Notes under the pieces: model-generated
What the model saw: only the letters and a program-made list of their open reading frames with translations
The model's database searches: none
Told to the model about the DNA's origin: nothing
Position numbers and translations under genes: made by a program
From: Pelagibacterium lacus
GTDB taxonomy: Bacteria > Pseudomonadota > Alphaproteobacteria > Rhizobiales > Devosiaceae
Assembly (NCBI RefSeq): GCF_003345525.1
Contig: NZ_QQNH01000007.1
Location: 62,001 to 126,000, forward strand
Direction of reading: 5' to 3'
DNA: 64,000 nucleotides
Shown: in pieces, positions 58,417-64,000 of the stretch
How positions within the stretch are numbered: position 1 is the stretch's first letter
Layout of the letters: each line of letters starts with the position of its first letter

Positions 58417-59246
58417 AGAAAGGGACGAGGCTCCAGCCCAACCTCCTGATCGGCGCCGCCATCTCGCTGCTGGTTCTCGCCATGGCGCTGCTGTCGCTCG
58501 TCTGGACGCCGTTCGACGTGACGGTCCTCGTGGTGGGCGACCGCCTGCAACCGCCCAACGGAACCCATTGGCTGGGGACCGATCATTTCGGCCGCGACAT
58601 CTTCTCGATGATCCTGGTGGGCGCCCGGACCTCGATCGCGGTGGCCGTGGTGGCGGTGGGGCTGGGCATCGGCCTGGGCGTCCCGCTCGGACTTGCCGCG
58701 GCCGCCAATGCGGGATCGCTGCTCGACGATCTGGTCATGCGCGGCAACGACATTGTCTTTGCCTTTCCGGCCCTGATCATAGCGATTCTCATCACCGCCA
58801 TCTTCGGCCCGGGCGCCATCAATGCGATCGTCGCCATCGGCATTTTCAACATCCCGGTCTTCGCCCGCCTGACCCGCGGCTCGGCGCTGGCCCTGTGGCC
58901 GCGCGATTTCATCAAGGCGGCGCGGCTGGCGGGCAAGGGGCGCGTGCTGATCTCCATCGAGCACATCCTGCCCAATGTGGCCAATACGCTGATCGTCCAG
59001 GCCACGATCCAGTTTTCCCTCGCCATCCTGGCCGAGGCGGGGCTGGCCTATGTGGGGCTCGGCGCGCAACCGCCCATGCCGAGCTGGGGGCGGATGCTGG
59101 CCGAGGCCCAGACCATGATCGCCCTCGCGCCGCATGTGGCGATCATTCCCGGCCTCGCCATCGTCGTCACCGTCCTGGGGCTCAACCTGCTGGGCGACGG
59201 TCTTCGCGATATTTTCGATCCCCGCATGCGGGGACGTCGGCCATGA
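58413..59246 (+). CDS. ABC transporter permease, DppC-like (second system)
   Basis: 277-residue permease with GTDHFGRDIFSMILVGARTS and the coupling segment RDFIKAARLAGKGRVLISIEHILPN. The C-terminal GLNLLGDGLRDIFDPRMR is typical of DppC. The TGA overlaps the ATPase ATG. Confidence 0.94.
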   Translation: MKKGTRLQPNLLIGAAISLLVLAMALLSLVWTPFDVTVLVVGDRLQPPNGTHWLGTDHFGRDIFSMILVGARTSIAVAVVAVGLGIGLGVPLGLAAAANAGSLLDDLVMRGNDIVFAFPALIIAILITAIFGPGAINAIVAIGIFNIPVFARLTRGSALALWPRDFIKAARLAGKGRVLISIEHILPNVANTLIVQATIQFSLAILAEAGLAYVGLGAQPPMPSWGRMLAEAQTMIALAPHVAIIPGLAIVVTVLGLNLLGDGLRDIFDPRMRGRRP

Positions 59247-60847
59247 GCCTGCTCACCCTCGACCATGCCGGCCTCACGATCGACGATCACCGGATTCTCG
59301 ATGGCGTCTCCCTGTCCGTCGCGCAAGGGGAGGTTCTCGGACTGGTCGGGGAATCGGGGTCGGGCAAGTCGCTCACGGCGCTGTCGATCCTGAACCTCTT
59401 GCCGCGCGGCGCGCGGCTGTCGGGCCGGATCGATTTCGACGGCACGGCGCTTTCGGCCCTCTCCGAGCGGGAGATGACCCGGCGGCGCGGCGCCGAGATC
59501 GGCATGATCTTCCAGGAGCCCATGACGGCGCTCAACCCGCTGATGACCATAGGCGACCAGGTGGCCGAAACCATCCGCATCCACAAGGGCTGGGGCCGGG
59601 GCAGGGCGCTTCGATCGGCCGGCGATATCCTCGCACAGGTGGGACTACCGAGCGAAAAGGTGTCCCCCTCGCGCTACCCGCACGAATTGTCCGGTGGCCA
59701 GCGGCAGCGGGTCGGGATCGCCATGGCGGTGGCGCTCGGTCCGAAACTCCTGATCGCCGACGAGCCGACCACCGCGCTCGACGTGACGACCCAGGCGCAG
59801 ATTCTCGCGCTGCTGGCCGAACTGACCAAAACCCTCGACATGGCCCTGCTGCTCATCACCCACGATCTGGGCATCGTCAGCAGCATGGCCGACCGGGTCG
59901 CCGTGCTGCATGCGGGGCGTGTGGTGGAGACCGGACCGACCGGGGCGGTCCTTGCGGCGCCACGGCAAGCCTATACGCGCCAGCTTCTGGCCGCGACCCT
60001 GCACCGCCCCCAGCGCATCGCGCGGGCCGGAAGCGATGTCCTGCTGTCGGTCGAGCATGTGGTGCGCGACTATGCCTTGCCCCGGCGCGGCCTTTTCGCG
60101 CCGCCGCAAAGCGTCCGGGCCGTCGACGATGTGAGCTTCGTCATCCGGCGTGGCGAAAGCGTCGGACTGGTAGGCGAGAGCGGAAGCGGCAAATCCTCGC
60201 TGGCCCGCGCCATTGTCGGGCTGGACCGCCCGCAGGCGGGGCGGGTGCGGATGGGCGCGGTCGAGATCGGTCCGGCCGGCGGGGGGACGACCGCCATCCT
60301 GCGCGACATGCAGATGGTGTTTCAGGACCCCTATGGGTCGTTCAACCCGCGCCATCGCGTGGACCGGCTCGTCGCCGAGCCACTGCATCTGTTGGGCCGC
60401 GACCGACCCGGGGCGGACGAGCGCAGCCGCAGGGTCGCTGCGGCGCTGGAGGCGGTGGGAATATCGCCCCGGATGGCCGACCGCTACATCCACGAATTTT
60501 CCGGCGGCCAGCGCCAGCGGATCGCCCTGGCGCGGGCCTTGATCGTCGAGCCGGAGCTGATCGTGCTCGATGAAGCTGTGTCGGCGCTCGACGTCTCCAT
60601 CCGCGCCCAGATCCTCGACCTTCTGGCCGATATCTCCAATACGCGAGGCGTGGCGCTGCTCTTTATCGCGCACGACCTGCATGTGGTCCGCGCCATCACC
60701 GACCGGGTATTGGTGATGAAGGATGGGCGGATCGTTGAGGAGGGGGAGACCGGCGACGTTCTGTCCCGCCCCCGGCATCCCTATACGCAGGCCCTCGTCG
60801 CCGCCACGCCGACCCTTGCCCGCGCTGCGGGCGGGGAGGCGGGCTAG
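59243..60847 (+). CDS. Fused double ATPase of the second peptide-type ABC transporter
   Basis: 534-residue protein with two complete ABC modules in one chain, equal to a DppD-DppF fusion like E. coli GsiA. Module 1 has [17 protein letters not shown] and [12 protein letters not shown]. Module 2 (from about residue 275) has [17 protein letters not shown] and [12 protein letters not shown]. Both sites look active. The oligopeptide-type C-terminal tails are shortened in both halves. It is the last gene of the operon. Confidence 0.94.
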   Translation: MSLLTLDHAGLTIDDHRILDGVSLSVAQGEVLGLVGESGSGKSLTALSILNLLPRGARLSGRIDFDGTALSALSEREMTRRRGAEIGMIFQEPMTALNPLMTIGDQVAETIRIHKGWGRGRALRSAGDILAQVGLPSEKVSPSRYPHELSGGQRQRVGIAMAVALGPKLLIADEPTTALDVTTQAQILALLAELTKTLDMALLLITHDLGIVSSMADRVAVLHAGRVVETGPTGAVLAAPRQAYTRQLLAATLHRPQRIARAGSDVLLSVEHVVRDYALPRRGLFAPPQSVRAVDDVSFVIRRGESVGLVGESGSGKSSLARAIVGLDRPQAGRVRMGAVEIGPAGGGTTAILRDMQMVFQDPYGSFNPRHRVDRLVAEPLHLLGRDRPGADERSRRVAAALEAVGISPRMADRYIHEFSGGQRQRIALARALIVEPELIVLDEAVSALDVSIRAQILDLLADISNTRGVALLFIAHDLHVVRAITDRVLVMKDGRIVEEGETGDVLSRPRHPYTQALVAATPTLARAAGGEAG

Positions 60848-60916
60848 GCCCTTGCTTCGGTTCCGTGGCGGCGCTATGGAGCCGAGTACGGCACCTGGAC
60901 AGGACGAGGCTTGAAA

Positions 60917-61570
60917 ATGGTCGATTTCGCACGCGCGCGCCGCACGATGGTAGACAACCAGTTGCGGACCAGCGGGATTACCGACTGGCGGATTCTCGAT
61001 GCGATGAACCGTGTTCCGCGCGAACGCTTCGTCCCCGAAAACCAGGTCGCCTTCGCCTATAGCGAGGAGGCGATACAGCTCTCGCCGCTCCGTGCGATGA
61101 TGGTTCCCTCGGCCTTGGCCCGTCTGATCCAGCTGGCCGAGATCGGCAGCCAGGACGTGGTGCTCGATGTCGGTTGCGGCACCGGCTATTCTACGGCGGT
61201 CATCGCCGGCCTGGCCAATGCGGTCGTGGCGCTCGAGAGCGAGGAAGCCCTGGCGGCCAGGGGCAATGATATCCTCGCGCATCTCGATATCGGCAATGCG
61301 GGGATCGTCACCGGACCGATCGAGCGGGGCGTGCCCCGCGAGGCCCCCTTCGGTGCCGTCATCCTCCAGGGCGCCGTCGACGCCGTGCCGCCGGCCCTGT
61401 TCGAGCAATTGAGCGACGGCGGAAAGCTCGTGGCGGTGATCGGCAGCGGCCACGCGGCGGTGGCCCATCTCTATGTCAAGACGGGCGACGACGTGGCGTC
61501 GACCCCGACGTTCAACCTGAGCCTGCCCATGCTGGGGCAGTTCGCGCCGAAGCCCGAATTCGTGTTCTGA
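60917..61570 (+). CDS. pcm: Protein-L-isoaspartate O-methyltransferase family protein
   Basis: 217-residue SAM-dependent methyltransferase (VLDVGCGTGYSTAV) of the PCMT family. GAGG lies 8 nt before ATG 60917. The PCMT substrate motif GQTISQP is replaced by SPLRAMMVPS, so isoaspartyl repair activity is doubtful. I recall this divergent form as regularly preceding tolC in Hyphomicrobiales. The true substrate is unknown. Confidence 0.82.
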   Translation: MVDFARARRTMVDNQLRTSGITDWRILDAMNRVPRERFVPENQVAFAYSEEAIQLSPLRAMMVPSALARLIQLAEIGSQDVVLDVGCGTGYSTAVIAGLANAVVALESEEALAARGNDILAHLDIGNAGIVTGPIERGVPREAPFGAVILQGAVDAVPPALFEQLSDGGKLVAVIGSGHAAVAHLYVKTGDDVASTPTFNLSLPMLGQFAPKPEFVF

Positions 61571-61742
61571 TCCGGCAGGGGAACGCTTTTCGCCCGTCGC
61601 GCCCTGTGGCACACTGCTACAGTGTTGCCGACTCAGCACGGATGGCATCTTACCGACATTAAAACTTGGTTAGATCGGCATTTGCGATTGAACGCCGTCC
61701 CGCCGGCACGTACCCTGCGCGGACGCTGGAGGCTGACAGTTT

Positions 61743-63092
61743 ATGTTTGTATTTAGAGTATTGCGGCTTGGAGCGACGGCGCTTCTCGGGTTCTCGGCGT
61801 TGATATCGGCGGCGCAGGCGGAAACACTGACGTCGGCTCTTGCCTATGCCTATGAGAACAACCCCGATATTGCATCATCCTTTCTTTCCGTCAGGGCCGC
61901 AAGGCAGGGCATCCGCGCCGCGGAAGGCGCCCATCTTCCCACCATCGGTGCGGAAGGCACGCTCGGCGCGTCCTGGAACAGCGCCACCAATGCCTGGACC
62001 TCCAGCGACAGCATCGGCATTGGCTATAACCAGAATCTTTTCGACAACAATGCCAGCAGCGCCGCAATCAAGGGTGCGCAGGCGCAGTATGATGCGGCCA
62101 TCTACGGCGCGCAGAACGCCGAGCAGAACGTGCTGCTCGCCGTGGTTCAGGCCTATGTGCAGGTGGTGACCACGCGGCGGATCGTGGAAATCCGTAATGA
62201 AAGCATTGGCTTCGTCGAGGCTCAGGTGCAGGCGGCGCGCGACCGTCTCGATCTCGGCGAAGGCACAAGGCTCGACGTGGCGCAGGCGGGAGCGAGCCTC
62301 GCCCAGTCGCAGGCTTCCTATCAGGCGGCGGTCAACAATCTGCGGGTCGCGGAAGCCAATTACCAGCGCTATGTGGGGCGCGCGCCGTCGAGCCTCGAAG
62401 GCGGATACAATTATCAACACCTGATGCCGCCCTCGCTCGAGGCAGCGATCGCACAGGCCACGACCTCCCATCCGGCCCTGCTGGCCACCGCGTCCCAGTT
62501 GCAGGCGGCGCAATATGGCTATGAGGAAACCATCGCCAGCTTCGGCCCCAGCCTGTCCTTCTCGGGCAATGTCGGGGCAGGTGGTTTTACCGGCAATACT
62601 GTGACGACCCAGGCCAGCGTCAGCCTCCGCCTCTCGGTGCCCATCTATACGCCGCAGCGCGACCCTGCCATCGAGCAGGCCAATATATCCCAGATCCAGA
62701 GCCAGCTTCAGGGCCTGGCCACCCGCGACCAGATCGTCGAGGCCGTGCGTCAGGGGTGGTCCGGCATCCAGGCGACCACCGCACAGATCGAGGCGGCGAC
62801 CGCCGCCGTGGCGGCCAGCCGCATCGCGCTGCAGGCGGTGATGGACCAGAACGAGGTGGGCCAGGCCACGACCAATGACGTGCTCGACGCCCGCGCCTCG
62901 GTGGCGACCGTGGAGGAGGCCCTGATCACGGCGCAATCCCAGCGGACCCTCGCCGCCTATTCGCTGATCGCCGCCATCGGCCAACTCAGCGCGGCCGACC
63001 TGCGACTTCCCGTCCAGGCACGCACGGTGGAAGGCGAGGTGATCGTCAGCGTCCCCGCGCCCACGACCGATGCCTGGGGTAATCTCCGCTAG
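61743..63092 (+). CDS. tolC: TolC-family outer-membrane efflux channel
   Basis: 449-residue outer-membrane factor with a signal peptide (LLGFSALISAAQA) and two repeated TolC halves rich in long helices (AYAYENNPDIASSFLSVRAARQ; then SHPALLATASQLQAAQYGYEETIA). It forms the exit duct for RND/MFS efflux pumps and type I secretion. GGAGG precedes ATG 61743. The order pcm-like, tolC, popZ is standard for the order. Confidence 0.94.
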   Translation: MFVFRVLRLGATALLGFSALISAAQAETLTSALAYAYENNPDIASSFLSVRAARQGIRAAEGAHLPTIGAEGTLGASWNSATNAWTSSDSIGIGYNQNLFDNNASSAAIKGAQAQYDAAIYGAQNAEQNVLLAVVQAYVQVVTTRRIVEIRNESIGFVEAQVQAARDRLDLGEGTRLDVAQAGASLAQSQASYQAAVNNLRVAEANYQRYVGRAPSSLEGGYNYQHLMPPSLEAAIAQATTSHPALLATASQLQAAQYGYEETIASFGPSLSFSGNVGAGGFTGNTVTTQASVSLRLSVPIYTPQRDPAIEQANISQIQSQLQGLATRDQIVEAVRQGWSGIQATTAQIEAATAAVAASRIALQAVMDQNEVGQATTNDVLDARASVATVEEALITAQSQRTLAAYSLIAAIGQLSAADLRLPVQARTVEGEVIVSVPAPTTDAWGNLR

Positions 63093-63258
63093 CCCAGCGG
63101 TCCTGCTTTTCCGTGGAGAACCCGTTCTCGCCCACGGCGCGGGCTTTTCGGGTGCGAACGTCTCGCGTTAAGGTGCTGTAAAGCGAATCGCCCGCGCGTG
63201 CCGGCGATCCGCACAGTGCAGCGTACCGGCCCCATGGGCCATCGACAGCGGGGCGAAC

Positions 63259-63978
63259 ATGAACCAGCCGGCATCCAAAGAACCCACAATGGATGAAATC
63301 CTCTCATCGATCCGGCAGATCATCGCCGATGACGACGAGGCGGCCGCCCAGAAGATGCCGTCGCCCCGCGCCGCCGCGCCGATGGCGCCCAAGCCGGTCC
63401 CCGTGCCCGACCCCGAGCCACAGACCTTTAAGGCGGCTCTGATCGATCCCTTCAGCGACGACGATGAGGACGAGGTCGCGCCGCTCGCCCTCTCGCCCGA
63501 GCAGATCGTCGCCGAGCCCGAGCCCGAGGAGCCGGTCGAGATGGAAATGCCGTCCCCGGCTGGCCTGGATGCAGTTGCCGAGCCGGTGGTGCCGGACCAT
63601 GTCACCTTTGCCGAGGATCGGGACGAGGGGCCCGCGCTGCGCGCCGAGCCGGTGCGCATCGAGCGGCCCGTCGAATCCGCCAGGACGCAGCCCAACATCT
63701 CCCAGGCGGCGCCCATGCCCGATTCCCGGCTTTCCAGCGATCTGGCCGACCAATTGCTCGAACCGGCGACCTCGGCGGCCGTGCGTAGCGCCTTCTCCCG
63801 GCTTGACACGCCCAGGCTGTCGCCCGACATGGCGCTCGGGGCCAATGGGCTGACCATCGAGGCCATGATCCGCGAGATGCTGCGCCCCATGCTCAAGGAC
63901 TGGCTGGATGAAAACCTGCCCTCCATGGTCGAGCGCATCGTGACCCAGGAAATCGAGCGGGTTTCGCGCGGCGGTTGA
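63259..63978 (+). CDS. popZ: Polar organizing protein PopZ (DUF2497)
   Basis: 239-residue protein with the N-terminal client-binding helix EPTMDEILSSIRQIIADD, a long Pro/Glu/Asp-rich disordered linker (about residues 30-150), and the C-terminal oligomerisation helices (TIEAMIREMLRPMLKDWLDE, VERIVTQEIERV). This is the PopZ architecture; the protein forms a condensate at the cell pole and anchors ParB-parS and polarity factors. valS normally follows, beyond the window. Confidence 0.92.
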   Translation: MNQPASKEPTMDEILSSIRQIIADDDEAAAQKMPSPRAAAPMAPKPVPVPDPEPQTFKAALIDPFSDDDEDEVAPLALSPEQIVAEPEPEEPVEMEMPSPAGLDAVAEPVVPDHVTFAEDRDEGPALRAEPVRIERPVESARTQPNISQAAPMPDSRLSSDLADQLLEPATSAAVRSAFSRLDTPRLSPDMALGANGLTIEAMIREMLRPMLKDWLDENLPSMVERIVTQEIERVSRGG

Positions 63979-64000
63979 CTTGGGCCCCCGGCTCGGTTTT

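Overview
The window is GC-rich chromosomal DNA from an alphaproteobacterium of the order Hyphomicrobiales. Gene content and order fit a Devosia- or Pelagibacterium-like member of the Devosiaceae. The support is the isc/suf operon with an Irr-type iron box, glnB-glnA, tig, clpP-clpX-lon-hup, and the pcm-like/tolC/popZ order at the right end. The genus is an inference. Most of the window is ordinary core chromosome, with no insertion sequence, phage gene, rRNA operon or CRISPR array.

Left part (1-22.9 kb): the 3' end of a class A penicillin-binding protein gene; prfB with an intact programmed +1 frameshift; a membrane-anchored M23 peptidase; a one-cysteine Bcp peroxiredoxin; a large AsmA/DUF3971-type protein; tyrS; and an alpha/beta hydrolase. 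These are followed by a tightly coupled Fe-S assembly operon: IscS-like desulfurase, sufB, a 21-codon ORF, two tandem cupins, sufC, sufD, sufS, sufT-like, sufA. A DEAD-box helicase, parE and a sulfotransferase-like gene follow. The 0.5-kb gap in front of the sulfotransferase gene carries three abutting inverted repeats.

Middle (22.9-37.6 kb): glnB-glnA behind a sigma54-type promoter, tRNA-Leu(UAG), trigger factor, NAD(P)HX repair enzyme, an orphan cytochrome P450, and the protein quality-control block clpP-clpX-lon. Two overlapping secreted paralogues sit between clpX and lon. HU, tRNA-Val(UAC) and a PhnA-like small protein close this part.

Accessory island (37.6-51.8 kb): this is the most interesting region. 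A 12-kb minus-strand operon runs from 51794 to 39818. In order it encodes a LysR regulator, an FAD/NAD(P)H monooxygenase-like protein, a proline-iminopeptidase-like hydrolase, two peptide-type ABC permeases, a creatinase-like M24 protein with a degenerate metal site, two ABC ATPases, a secreted substrate-binding protein and a BisC-type molybdenum oxidoreductase. It converges on a Cds1-type cysteine desulfhydrase gene, which is divergent from an overlapping pair of AhpD/CMD-family genes. I read this as an undescribed uptake and breakdown route for a sulfur-containing peptide-like or S-substituted amino acid compound. The substrate is unknown.

Right part (51.9-64 kb): small secreted or hypothetical proteins, the ribosome rescue factor arfB, tRNA-Asp(GUC), a family 2 glycosyltransferase, an I78-type inhibitor lipoprotein, and a second complete peptide-type ABC transporter with a fused double ATPase. 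A Pcm-like methyltransferase, a TolC-family outer-membrane channel and a PopZ-type polar organizer end the window.
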